Of a DNA stretch of 39,535 nucleotides, positions 7,730 to 15,076 are shown piece after piece (the stretch's first letter is position 1; every line of letters starts with the position of its first letter). The stretch is from Amycolatopsis acididurans (GTDB taxonomy: Bacteria > Actinomycetota > Actinomycetes > Mycobacteriales > Pseudonocardiaceae), in contig NZ_JAAXLS010000060.1 in assembly GCF_012328925.1 (NCBI RefSeq), positions 1-39,535 of the forward strand, in the 5' to 3' direction. The position numbers were made by a program, and so were the translations under genes. Under the pieces are notes generated by a model. The model was given only the letters and a program-made list of their open reading frames with translations. It was not told the DNA's origin and did not search any database.

Positions 7730-8731
7730 ATGACCATCCCGACCGATCCCGAAACGGGCGAGTTCGTGCGGTCGCCCAACCACTTCGCCGCACGTATCAC
7801 CGCCGACGGGCGCGATGGCTGGCCCGTCGAGCCCGGCCGGTACCGGTTGGTGGTCAGCCGGGCCTGCCCGTGGGCGAGCCGGGCGCTCGTGGTGCGCCGG
7901 CTGCTCGGGCTGGAGCACGCGATCTCGCTCGCCGTCGCGGATCCCATTCAGGACGAACGCAGCTGGCGGTTCACGCTCGACCCCGACGGCCGGGATCCGG
8001 TTCTGGGTATTCGTTTTCTGTCCGAGGCCTACCACAAGGCCGAGTCCCGTTACGACGGCGGGATCAGCGTTCCCGCCGTCGTCGACGTGCCCAGTGGCAA
8101 GCTCGTCACCAACGATTACCCACAAATCACGCTCGACTTCTCCACCGAATGGACCAAATATCATCGCGACGGCGCGCCTGATCTGTATCCGGAACGCCAC
8201 CGCGACGAGATCGACGAGATCAACCGCGCGGTCTACAAGGACGTGAACGCGGCGGTGTACGAGGCCGGGTTCGCGTCGAAGCAATCCGCGTACGAGGACG
8301 CCTATTCCCGGTTGTTCGCTCGTCTGGACCAGTTGTCCGGCCGATTGTCGGGACAGCGCTTTCTCGTCGGCGACACGATCACCGAGGCCGACATCCGGCT
8401 GTTCACCACGCTCGTGCGCTTCGACGCCGTTTATCACGGTCATTTCAAATGCAATCGGAACAAACTGACCGAAATGCCGGTGCTGTGGGCGTACGCGCGT
8501 GATCTTTTCCAGACGCCGGGCTTTCACGACACCGTGGATTTCGACCACATCAAGCGGCACTACTACCAGGTGCACACCCAGATCAATCCGACGCGGATCG
8601 TGCCGGTGGGGCCGGACCTCTCCGGCTGGACCACGCCGCACGGCCGGGAGGAACTGCGCGGGCGCCCCTTCGGCGACGGCACCCCGCCACCGCCGCCACC
8701 CGCCGACGACGTGCTGTCCGCAACCGAGTGA
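7730..8731 (+). CDS. Xi-class glutathione transferase-like (glutathionyl-hydroquinone reductase family)
   Basis: This 333-residue protein is of the YqjG/ECM4 type. The catalytic motif SRACPWASR carries C46, matching the CPWAHR cysteine that reduces glutathionyl-hydroquinones. The long all-helical C-terminal domain (about 170-300) is as in the family. Most actinomycetes use mycothiol instead of glutathione, so the thiol partner may be mycothiol; this is inference. The ATG at 7730 lies 7 nt after TAGTGT (7717-7722), a good -10 box, so the transcript is probably leaderless. The C-terminus is low complexity (TPPPPPPADDV). Confidence 0.9.
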   Translation: MTIPTDPETGEFVRSPNHFAARITADGRDGWPVEPGRYRLVVSRACPWASRALVVRRLLGLEHAISLAVADPIQDERSWRFTLDPDGRDPVLGIRFLSEAYHKAESRYDGGISVPAVVDVPSGKLVTNDYPQITLDFSTEWTKYHRDGAPDLYPERHRDEIDEINRAVYKDVNAAVYEAGFASKQSAYEDAYSRLFARLDQLSGRLSGQRFLVGDTITEADIRLFTTLVRFDAVYHGHFKCNRNKLTEMPVLWAYARDLFQTPGFHDTVDFDHIKRHYYQVHTQINPTRIVPVGPDLSGWTTPHGREELRGRPFGDGTPPPPPPADDVLSATE

Positions 8732-8834
8732 ACACTCTTTGTGATGTCGGGGGCGTGCATGGGCGGACTCGCGAGTGCGTCACAGTGTGCGGGCACACCG
8801 GGAGTCGTCATCCGCCTGGGCCTAACCTGGTCGG

Positions 8835-10472
8835 GTGATTCGAAGCGGCGCCCAGTACCTCGTGGATGTGTTGTCCGAACTCGGGGTGGATGTCGTATTC
8901 GGCTTACCGGGGGTGCACAACCTGCCGGTTTGGGAGGCTCTCGCGGGCACCGGCATCCGGGTCATCGGGGTCCGCCACGAGCAGACGGCCGGGTACGCCG
9001 CCGACGGCTACGCCCGCGCCACCGGCAAGCTCGGCGTCGCACTCGTCACCACCGGACCGGGTGCCGCGAACACCCTCGCCGCGGTCGGTGAGGCTCGCGC
9101 CTCCGGCTCGCCCGTGCTCGTCATCGCCACCGACATCCCGGCCCAGCTGCGCCGGCCCGGCACCGTGCGCGGTGTGCTGCACGAGACCAGCGACCAGGCG
9201 GCGATGTTCGCGCCGGTCACCAAGGCGGCCAGCACCGTCGCGCGTCCCGAGGACATCGCGCCGATCGTCGCGCGCGCCGCGAGCCTGGCGGTGCGCGCCC
9301 AGAGCGGGCCCGTCTACGTCGGCATCCCCACCGACTTCCTGCGCGCCGAAACCCACCGCGCGACCGTCCCCGAAATCACCGAGCCGCTGCCCGCGCTCAA
9401 CCTCGAGGACATCGGCTTCGCCCGCCAGCTGCTCGCCACCGCCGCGCGACCGGTCATCTGGGCGGGCGGCGGCGCGTTGCGGGCCGACTCGGGAGCCGAG
9501 ATCGGTGAACTCGCGCAGCGGCTCGCGGCCCCGGTGATCACCACCTTCGCGGCGCGCGGGCTGCTGCCACCTGGCCATCCTTGCCTGGCCCCGAACCCCG
9601 TGCACGCGCCGGAGGTCGGTGCGCTGTGGGACGAGGCCGACGTGGTGCTCGGTGTCGGCACCGACTTCGACGGCCTGATGACGCAGAACTGGCTGATGCC
9701 CAAACCGCCCAAGCTGATCGCCGTCAACGTCGACCCCAAGGACGCCGCCAAGAACTACGTCCCCGACCTCACGTTGGTCGGCGATGCCCGCGACGTGGTC
9801 GGCCAGCTCGTCACCGGACTCGCACCACGCCCCGGTCTGCCCGAGCTCACCAACCGGATGCGCCGCCTGGAGGAGACGGTGCGCCGCAGCATCCGCGCCG
9901 ACGAACCGCAGGCCGCGGACTTCCTCGCCACGCTGGAGGAAACGCTGCCCGGCGGTGCCGTGGTGGTGGCCGACATGTGCGTGGCCGGGTACTGGGCGGG
10001 CGGGTACCACCGGGTCGCCGCGCCGCGCCGGTTCGCCTACCCCATGGGCTGGGGCACGCTCGGCTTCGGCTTCCCGGCTTCACTGGGCGCCGCGCTCTCG
10101 GGCGCGAGCCGTGTCGTGTGCGTGAGTGGTGACGGCGGCTTCCTCTACGGAGTGGGGGATCTGGCCACGCTCGCGCAGGAGGCACTGCCCGTCACGGTGA
10201 TCATCGTCAACGACGGCGGCTACGGCATGCTGCGCTTCGACCAGGACCGCGAGGGCCTGCCCCAGCGCGGCGTCAACCTGCACACCCCGAACTTCGTCGG
10301 CCTGGCCAAGTCGTTCGGCCTGCACTCCGACGAGGTCAAGGGGTTCGGGCGGGCGTTCCGCCGCCGCCTCGGCGAGTTCGTACGTGCGGAGGAGCCGAAC
10401 GTGCTGGTGGTGCACGCGGCGCTCAAGCCCCCGCGCAACACCTCACCGCGCTGGTACCGCGCGAATCGATAG
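8835..10472 (+). CDS. ThDP-dependent enzyme, acetolactate synthase-like
   Basis: This 545-residue protein has the three-domain order of the pyruvate oxidase/acetohydroxyacid synthase family. The N-terminal pyrimidine-binding domain has the catalytic glutamate E49 in VRHEQTAGYAADGYAR. A central domain follows at about 195-330. The C-terminal ThDP/Mg domain runs from GDGGF (432-436) to VNDGGYG. The usual AHAS small subunit and the other isoleucine/valine genes are absent nearby, so this is probably not the biosynthetic ilvB; a catabolic 2-keto-acid or benzoylformate-type decarboxylase is an alternative. GTG 8835 lies 6 nt after TAACCT (8823-8828), consistent with a leaderless transcript. Confidence 0.88.
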   Translation: MIRSGAQYLVDVLSELGVDVVFGLPGVHNLPVWEALAGTGIRVIGVRHEQTAGYAADGYARATGKLGVALVTTGPGAANTLAAVGEARASGSPVLVIATDIPAQLRRPGTVRGVLHETSDQAAMFAPVTKAASTVARPEDIAPIVARAASLAVRAQSGPVYVGIPTDFLRAETHRATVPEITEPLPALNLEDIGFARQLLATAARPVIWAGGGALRADSGAEIGELAQRLAAPVITTFAARGLLPPGHPCLAPNPVHAPEVGALWDEADVVLGVGTDFDGLMTQNWLMPKPPKLIAVNVDPKDAAKNYVPDLTLVGDARDVVGQLVTGLAPRPGLPELTNRMRRLEETVRRSIRADEPQAADFLATLEETLPGGAVVVADMCVAGYWAGGYHRVAAPRRFAYPMGWGTLGFGFPASLGAALSGASRVVCVSGDGGFLYGVGDLATLAQEALPVTVIIVNDGGYGMLRFDQDREGLPQRGVNLHTPNFVGLAKSFGLHSDEVKGFGRAFRRRLGEFVRAEEPNVLVVHAALKPPRNTSPRWYRANR

Positions 10473-10477
10473 GCCCG

Positions 10478-11095
10478 TCAGCCGGCCTCGCGTGAGAACT
10501 CCTGGGGAATGGGGGACTTTCGCAGAGCGGTGGCGACGCCGTAGAGGTTGCGGGCCATCATGCCGGCCACCTGGTGCGCGTACCGGTGACCGTGTTCGGT
10601 GGCGGTGTAGTCCGGCCCGGGCCCCGGCCCCATGTTCCAGTAGACCCAGGACTGGCCCGGCACCGTGAACCCGATGTCGACGAGCCCGCCGTTGATCTCG
10701 CTGATCACGTGGTGCGCGCCGTCCTCGTTACCGGTCACGACGACTCCCGCCACCCGGTTGTAGGCCACCGGCATCCCGTCTTCGCCGGTTTCGGACATCA
10801 TCGCGTCCATCCGCTCCAGCGCCCGCTGTGCGACCGAGGACGGGCGGCCGAGCCAGGTCGGCGACGCCATGATGAGAATGTCGGATTCGAGCACTTCCCG
10901 GCGGATACCCGGCCAGTCGTCGCCCTCGCCGAGATCGCTGCTGACGCCGGGCAGGACGGCGTGGTCGACCAGGCGGACCGAACGCACATCGGTACCCAGC
11001 TCGCGCAGACCCGCCCCGACGACGTCGGCCAGATCCTGCGTGTTCGACGGCTCCGGCGATTTCTTCAGGGTGCAGTTCAGGATCGTCGCGCGCAC
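10478..11095 (-). CDS. Flavodoxin-like NAD(P)H-dependent FMN reductase/quinone reductase
   Basis: This 205-residue flavodoxin-fold protein is probably an FMN-binding oxidoreductase. The phosphate-binding segment lies near the N-terminus (ILNCTLKKSPEPSNTQ), and the MASPTWLGRPSSVAQRA motif is typical of the flavin-contacting loop. The start is GTG 11095 with GAGGAGG upstream. The stop faces the ThDP gene with a 5-bp gap, so the two genes are convergent. A reductase that supplies reduced flavin to the StyA-like monooxygenase at 12383 is conceivable, but nothing beyond proximity on the same strand supports it. Confidence 0.82.
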   Translation of the reverse strand: MRATILNCTLKKSPEPSNTQDLADVVGAGLRELGTDVRSVRLVDHAVLPGVSSDLGEGDDWPGIRREVLESDILIMASPTWLGRPSSVAQRALERMDAMMSETGEDGMPVAYNRVAGVVVTGNEDGAHHVISEINGGLVDIGFTVPGQSWVYWNMGPGPGPDYTATEHGHRYAHQVAGMMARNLYGVATALRKSPIPQEFSREAG

Positions 11096-11222
11096 AGGGC
11101 TCCTCCTCGTCGGTGCTGCCGGTCAACCATTCGGATGCCCTCGCCACGGCGGCCCGAAACGGCACGAGTGAGTCGCACGCGGATGGGTAGCCGGGGGCCG
11201 AAAGCCGATGAAAGGAGCGAAC

Positions 11223-11414
11223 ATGGCTACCCCGAATCCGGTACAGATGCAGAAGTACCTCTCCGGCGTCGACTACCCGTGCGGCCGCGACCAGCTGGTC
11301 GAGCACGCCAAGAAGCAGGGCGCCGAAAACGACATCATCGAGTATCTCCAGCAGCTGCCGGACCGCAACTACGACGGGCCGAACGCCGTCAGCCAGGAGT
11401 TCGCCCGCACGTAA
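11223..11414 (+). CDS. DUF2795 small protein
   Basis: This 63-residue protein matches the DUF2795 pattern: a helical core with KYLSGVDYP and QLVEHAKKQGA followed by an Ile/Leu-rich helix. Its function is unknown; such proteins are common and often multi-copy in actinomycetes. ATG 11223 has the strong site AAAGGAGCG 4 nt upstream, which excludes the in-frame ATG at 11208. The last six codons and the stop codon form the first unit of the downstream 22-bp repeat array. Confidence 0.88.
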   Translation: MATPNPVQMQKYLSGVDYPCGRDQLVEHAKKQGAENDIIEYLQQLPDRNYDGPNAVSQEFART

Positions 11415-11496
11415 AGCCGAACTCGCCCGCGCGCAAAGCTGAACTCGCGCGCATGTAGGGCTGAACTCGCGCGCATGTAGGGCTGAACTCGCGGGG
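11397..11496. repeat. 22-bp tandem repeat array overlapping a stop codon
   Basis: Units start at 11397, 11419, 11441 and 11463, each 22 bp, with a partial unit at 11485-11496. The two central units are identical: GAACTCGCGCGC then ATGTAGGGCT. The first unit (11397-11418) lies partly in the coding sequence of the DUF2795 gene and includes its TAA. The unit belongs to the same family as the arrays at 18-149 and 241-436; compare CGCGCGCAAAGCTGAACTCG here with CGCGCGGAAGTCCGGACTCG there. The rest of the gap to 11542 shows nothing further. Confidence 0.9.
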
Positions 11497-11542
11497 AGGG
11501 GTCGGGCGCGACGGCGGATGACCGGCCACCCGGTCATCCGCC

Positions 11543-12373
11543 TCAGTGCGCGGCCAGATGTTCCAGGATCATGGCCGTCAACGTCTCCGGGACCTCTTCG
11601 GGCACCCAGTGCGTCACGTCCTCCAGCATCTGGAAGGTGTACGCACCGGTGACCCAGTTCTCCGTCTCGAACGCCGCGACCGACCCGAGGGCGACGTCCT
11701 CTGTGCTCCACACGTACAGCGTCGGCACGTCGACCTTCTCGATCGAAGCGGCGGGACGGCTCGCCCGGTACCAGTTGAGCGCCGCCGTCAGCGCCCCGGG
11801 CTCGGACAACCGCTGCACGTACTCGTCCACGCGGCTGGGCGGCACCTTCCACTCGAACATGCGCCGCAGCGCTTCCGCGTTGTTCGCCAGCATCCGCTTT
11901 TCCGTGCTGGGATCGCGCCAGTCCCGCATGTACTGCGACCGCATCTGCTGTTCCTCGTCGGTGCGCAGCGCGTAGGACAGCGCACCGGGATGCGGCACGG
12001 ACACCGCGGTCAGGGTGCGCAGCCGGTCCCCGTGCTCCGAGGCCGTCCACCACGCGACGGCCGCACCCCAGTCGTGCCCCACCAGATCGAACCGGCTCCA
12101 GCTGAGTTCGTCCGCGATCGCCAGTACGTCCCCGACCAGCGACGTCATGCCGTACTCCGCGACCCGCTCGGGCCGCACGTCCGGCGAGTACCCGCGCTGA
12201 TCGGGCGCCACCGCGCGGTAGCCGCGATCACCGAGCACCGCGACCTGGTACTCCCAGCTGATCGCCGCCTCGGGAAAACCGTGCAGCAGCAGGACGGGCC
12301 TGCCGTCGGCGGGTCCGGCCGCGATCGCGTCGAAACTGCCCGCCGGGGTCGGGATGCTGAGATGCTCGCTCAC
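11543..12373 (-). CDS. Alpha/beta hydrolase, epoxide hydrolase-like
   Basis: This 276-residue alpha/beta-hydrolase has the oxyanion-hole motif HGFPE (31-35) and the nucleophile elbow GHDWGA, with Asp101 as nucleophile. The catalytic His is about H255 (VTHWVPEE). An Asp nucleophile and HGFPE are the signature of epoxide hydrolases and haloalkane dehalogenases rather than esterases. The GTG start lies 9 nt after the stop of the StyA-like gene, so the two are co-transcribed. In that setting it would open the epoxide made by the monooxygenase; that pairing is inference. It ends at 11543, close to the 22-bp repeat array. Confidence 0.88.
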   Translation of the reverse strand: MSEHLSIPTPAGSFDAIAAGPADGRPVLLLHGFPEAAISWEYQVAVLGDRGYRAVAPDQRGYSPDVRPERVAEYGMTSLVGDVLAIADELSWSRFDLVGHDWGAAVAWWTASEHGDRLRTLTAVSVPHPGALSYALRTDEEQQMRSQYMRDWRDPSTEKRMLANNAEALRRMFEWKVPPSRVDEYVQRLSEPGALTAALNWYRASRPAASIEKVDVPTLYVWSTEDVALGSVAAFETENWVTGAYTFQMLEDVTHWVPEEVPETLTAMILEHLAAH

Positions 12374-12382
12374 ACCCGCACC

Positions 12383-13621
12383 CTAGCCGGGGACACCGAC
12401 ACCTTTGCGCGCCAAGTAGTTGTTCACCCGTTCCGGCGTCGCGAGGATGTCCCACTGGCGGTCGGGATAGCTGAAGTTCTCGGTGAACTCGTCCGCGATC
12501 TCCTGGTTGGTCGCCATCGCGACGAACATCCGCAGCAGATGCTCCGGCGGCGGTCCGCCGACCATCAGATTGGTCCAGTCCGCGGTCGCGTGCACGCGGT
12601 CGCGCCTGCGGTCGGCGACCTTCTGGCAGAACCGCTCGTCGAAGTTCGGGTCCTCGATGATCACGTGTCCCAGCTCCCATGCGGAGTAGGACGCGCAGTT
12701 CCCGCCTTGTCCCACAACGGGATCCACCACTACGTGCGCGTCGCCGAGCGCGACGGCGTAGCGGCCGTTGGGCAGCTTGGTGTAGTCCTCACGCACCGTC
12801 GGCACGATGGCGCCCTGCAACAGATCCAGCGGGCTGGTCAGCCGGAACTTCGCGGTGTCGATCCGCTCGAACGTCGCGGGGTAGAACTGGCGGGCGCTTT
12901 CCAGGATGGTCTTCTCGAAGCCCGCCGGATCCTCCTCGTAGCTGAGATCGGCGAGCATCTCCAGCTCTCCGCCGGGCACGTTTTCGAACAGCAGCGCCGT
13001 GACGTGACCCGCGGAGGAGTACATCGGAATCTCCAGCAGCTCTCCGTTCCCGGCGGCCACGTTCAGGGTGACGCGCTTCGGTTCCGACGGCGCGACGCCT
13101 TCGTAGAGGCCGACGCACAGCCTGCGCTGTGGGGTGTCGAAAGGAGATTTGTCGGCACGGCGAGAGAACATCGCGTTCAGCCCGCTGCGGCCGGACGCGA
13201 TCACGACCAGGTCGTGGCGCTCGGAAAGCTTGACCACGTCGGCGGCCTGCACCGGACGCACCTCGAACTCGCCGCCGCGCGCCACGAAGTCTTCGAGCAG
13301 CCTCGGCAGGTAGATGCGGTAGTCGATGGCGCGGGACGGCGCGGTGAACACGCCGGGGAACACCAGCGGCTGCGGGCCACCGGTGATGTAGTGGTTGTGG
13401 CCGAAGTAGCGGTATTCCTCGATGTCCCAGTGGTCGACGCCCAGTGCCTGTTCCCGTTCGACGGTCGCGTGGTGATGGGCGACGCTGTTGAGCATGCGGC
13501 CGCTGCCGAGCTGCTCGGCGGTGCGGTCGCTGTAGATCGTGACGGGAATGTCGTGCTGGCGCAGCAGGAGGCCGAGGTGCAGCCCCGCTGTGCCGGCCCC
13601 GACGATGCCGATGCCTGCCAT
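12383..13621 (-). CDS. Styrene monooxygenase StyA-like FAD-dependent epoxidase
   Basis: This 412-residue flavoprotein has an N-terminal Rossmann loop GIVGAGTAGLHLG, then an IYSDR segment, and a C-terminal GD motif (GDAHVVVDPVVGQGG, residues 293-307). This layout is that of StyA/indole-type two-component flavoprotein monooxygenases. They use FADH2 supplied by a reductase to epoxidise alkenyl or indole double bonds. No styB is adjacent. ATG 13621 is chosen because the FAD motif begins 3 codons in and AGGAGG precedes it. The gene lies 76 bp after the PaaX-type gene and 9 bp before the epoxide-hydrolase-like gene. Confidence 0.88.
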   Translation of the reverse strand: MAGIGIVGAGTAGLHLGLLLRQHDIPVTIYSDRTAEQLGSGRMLNSVAHHHATVEREQALGVDHWDIEEYRYFGHNHYITGGPQPLVFPGVFTAPSRAIDYRIYLPRLLEDFVARGGEFEVRPVQAADVVKLSERHDLVVIASGRSGLNAMFSRRADKSPFDTPQRRLCVGLYEGVAPSEPKRVTLNVAAGNGELLEIPMYSSAGHVTALLFENVPGGELEMLADLSYEEDPAGFEKTILESARQFYPATFERIDTAKFRLTSPLDLLQGAIVPTVREDYTKLPNGRYAVALGDAHVVVDPVVGQGGNCASYSAWELGHVIIEDPNFDERFCQKVADRRRDRVHATADWTNLMVGGPPPEHLLRMFVAMATNQEIADEFTENFSYPDRQWDILATPERVNNYLARKGVGVPG

Positions 13622-13697
13622 ATCCGCTTCCTCCTGTGGTCGGCGAACCATTGTCCACCGTCGCGCACAGGGCGGGAAGATCGGGAACTCGTTCGGC

Positions 13698-14549
13698 CTA
13701 CGCCGCTTCCTGCTCGCCGGTGAGCCGCTCCCAGTGCAGCTGCGCACCGGGCCGCCATTCGACGTGCTTGCTGTGGAACAGCTCCGCGGCCTGCATGCCG
13801 CTCCAGTTCGGCGGCAGCAGCCGGATCGGCAGGCGGGGATCGAGGAACGGGAAGCGGCGCCATTCGTGCACCAGCCGGGTCTGTGCGTGCAGCACCTCGG
13901 CACCGGTGGCCGGGGTGAGCTTGCCGAACTCGTCGATGAAGTCCTCGTAGCGTTCCTCGAGCGCGCTCAGATCCCAGGCCCGCGCGACCATCGCGTCCTC
14001 GTCGCCGATCTTTCCGTAGCTCGCGACGAAGGACATCGCCTCGCGGTCGAGGCCGAGGTCGCGCACGATCGCGTCGGCCTCGTCCTGACGGCTGGTGTCG
14101 GCGCTGATCCAGGCGCCGGGTGTGGGCGAGCCGAAGCCGGCCCAGGTCAGCCGGGTGCGCAGGCTGTGCCGCAGGTCGCGCTTGGTCTCCGGCACCGAGA
14201 CCAGCAGCATCAGCCAGCGGCCGTCCCAGGCGCCGCGGTCGCGGCCGAAGTTGTAGATCCGCTCGGCGCCCTCGGTGAGCAACCGCCGTCCTGGTGGGGT
14301 CAGCGACCAGCGGACGCGGCGGCCGACGCGCTCGGACACCAGCCAGCCCTCGGCCGCGGTGCGGGCCAGCGCCTGGCGCGCCGACTTCTCCTCGATGCCG
14401 AACATGCCGAGCACCTCGACCAGCGTCGACGTCCAGACCGGACGGCCGCGGCCCAGCGCGAACTCGCCGAGCACGGTCATCAGCAGGGAACGGGCGCTCG
14501 TGTGGCTGACCTCGCGCCGCCTGCTCACGGTCGGGCGTGCCGCACCCAT
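13698..14549 (-). CDS. PaaX-family transcriptional regulator
   Basis: This 283-residue repressor has an N-terminal winged helix (about 20-90, with FGIEEKSARQALARTAAEGW), a Cas2-like middle domain and the PaaX C-terminal domain. The family founder represses phenylacetate catabolism in response to phenylacetyl-CoA; many homologues act on other aromatic pathways. ATG 14549 has GGGAGGTGG upstream. It is the first gene of a probable PaaX / StyA-like / epoxide-hydrolase-like operon, which fits control of styrene-type or aromatic alkene catabolism. A perfect 12-bp palindrome upstream (14611-14622) is a likely autoregulatory operator. Confidence 0.92.
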   Translation of the reverse strand: MGAARPTVSRRREVSHTSARSLLMTVLGEFALGRGRPVWTSTLVEVLGMFGIEEKSARQALARTAAEGWLVSERVGRRVRWSLTPPGRRLLTEGAERIYNFGRDRGAWDGRWLMLLVSVPETKRDLRHSLRTRLTWAGFGSPTPGAWISADTSRQDEADAIVRDLGLDREAMSFVASYGKIGDEDAMVARAWDLSALEERYEDFIDEFGKLTPATGAEVLHAQTRLVHEWRRFPFLDPRLPIRLLPPNWSGMQAAELFHSKHVEWRPGAQLHWERLTGEQEAA

Positions 14550-14596
14550 GGACTGCCCACCTCCCTGTGGCCGACGGCGTTCCACCTGGCTGGCCC

Positions 14597-14622
14597 AGGT
14601 TAGTCCACCCACGGTATACCGT
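14597..14622 (-). promoter_or_regulatory. Putative promoter and palindromic operator of the PaaX operon
   Basis: On the minus strand a -10 box TAACCT (14602-14597) is preceded by the perfect palindrome ACGGTATACCGT (14611-14622). The palindrome lies in the -35/-10 spacer, where a repressor would block transcription. It is the only strong dyad between the PaaX-type gene and the next gene at 14643. Confidence 0.55.
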
Positions 14623-14642
14623 CGGCCGGGGAGCCAGGCGGG

Positions 14643-14870
14643 TCAGCGCCGGAAAAAGGCCACGTTCGCGGCCTGTTCCGGCATCAGCATCTCATCGGGA
14701 AATCCGTCGTTCCAGGGTTCGTAAATGACGCACTCGTCGCGGGCGCATTGCCCGCAAAGGGGACGGCTTCTGAGGTCGAAACACCATTCTTCACCGCTCG
14801 GTGTCTGTTCTCTCGGCACCAGGCACGCGAAACAGATAGCGTCGGGCTCGAAATCAATTCTTAATGCCAT
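14643..14870 (-). CDS. Small Cys-rich protein of unknown function (TTA codon)
   Basis: This 75-residue protein carries C13-x2-C16 (CFACLV) and C39-x2-C42 plus C47 (CGQCARDEC), a possible zinc-ribbon or redox pair arrangement. It is acidic at the ends and has no signal peptide. Codon 3 is TTA, and AGA and ATT codons follow, which is unusual in this GC-rich setting. TTA codons in actinomycetes often make expression depend on the bldA tRNA. ATG 14870 has GGAAG upstream. The preceding DNA to 15060 is AT-rich, which suggests the gene and its upstream region have a different origin. I do not recognise a family. Confidence 0.7.
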   Translation of the reverse strand: MALRIDFEPDAICFACLVPREQTPSGEEWCFDLRSRPLCGQCARDECVIYEPWNDGFPDEMLMPEQAANVAFFRR

Positions 14871-15002
14871 GATCGCTTCCGGGGTAGTCGGCTGGAGTCA
14901 TGTTAGGCGGATGACGTGCTGAGCTAGAAGCGGTGTCACCTTAATGTAGCAAACTCTCTGTGCCGCTGACTGAAACCAACCCGGGTCTGCAATTTGCAAA
15001 AG

Positions 15003-15076
15003 GAAAATTGTGATCAATTTTCGGAGCATTTCCGGAATGGTTCAGTATTGGCATAGATCAAAATTCTCCGGAAATG
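15003..15076. other. AT-rich hairpin pair at the 3' end of the DUF1015 gene
   Basis: The 15003-15022 segment is an 8-bp perfect stem GAAAATTG/CAATTTTC with loop TGAT. Read on the minus strand it is followed by CTTTTG, so it may terminate the DUF1015 operon. A second perfect 10-bp inverted repeat, CATTTCCGGA/TCCGGAAATG at 15027-15036 and 15067-15076, straddles the DUF1015 stop codon. The local base composition is much richer in A/T than in the neighbouring genes. Confidence 0.5.

Noticed and set aside
8835..10472. Biosynthetic acetolactate synthase (ilvB).
   Set aside because: The fold matches, but there is no small subunit or branched-chain pathway gene nearby, so only an acetolactate synthase-like call is safe.
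11208..11222. Earlier ATG start for the DUF2795 gene.
   Set aside because: The ribosome site AAAGGAG lies between it and ATG 11223, so the later start is used.
14643..15076. Insertion sequence or integrated element at the AT-rich island.
   Set aside because: No transposase or integrase, no target duplication and no terminal repeats bounding genes were found; only short hairpins.
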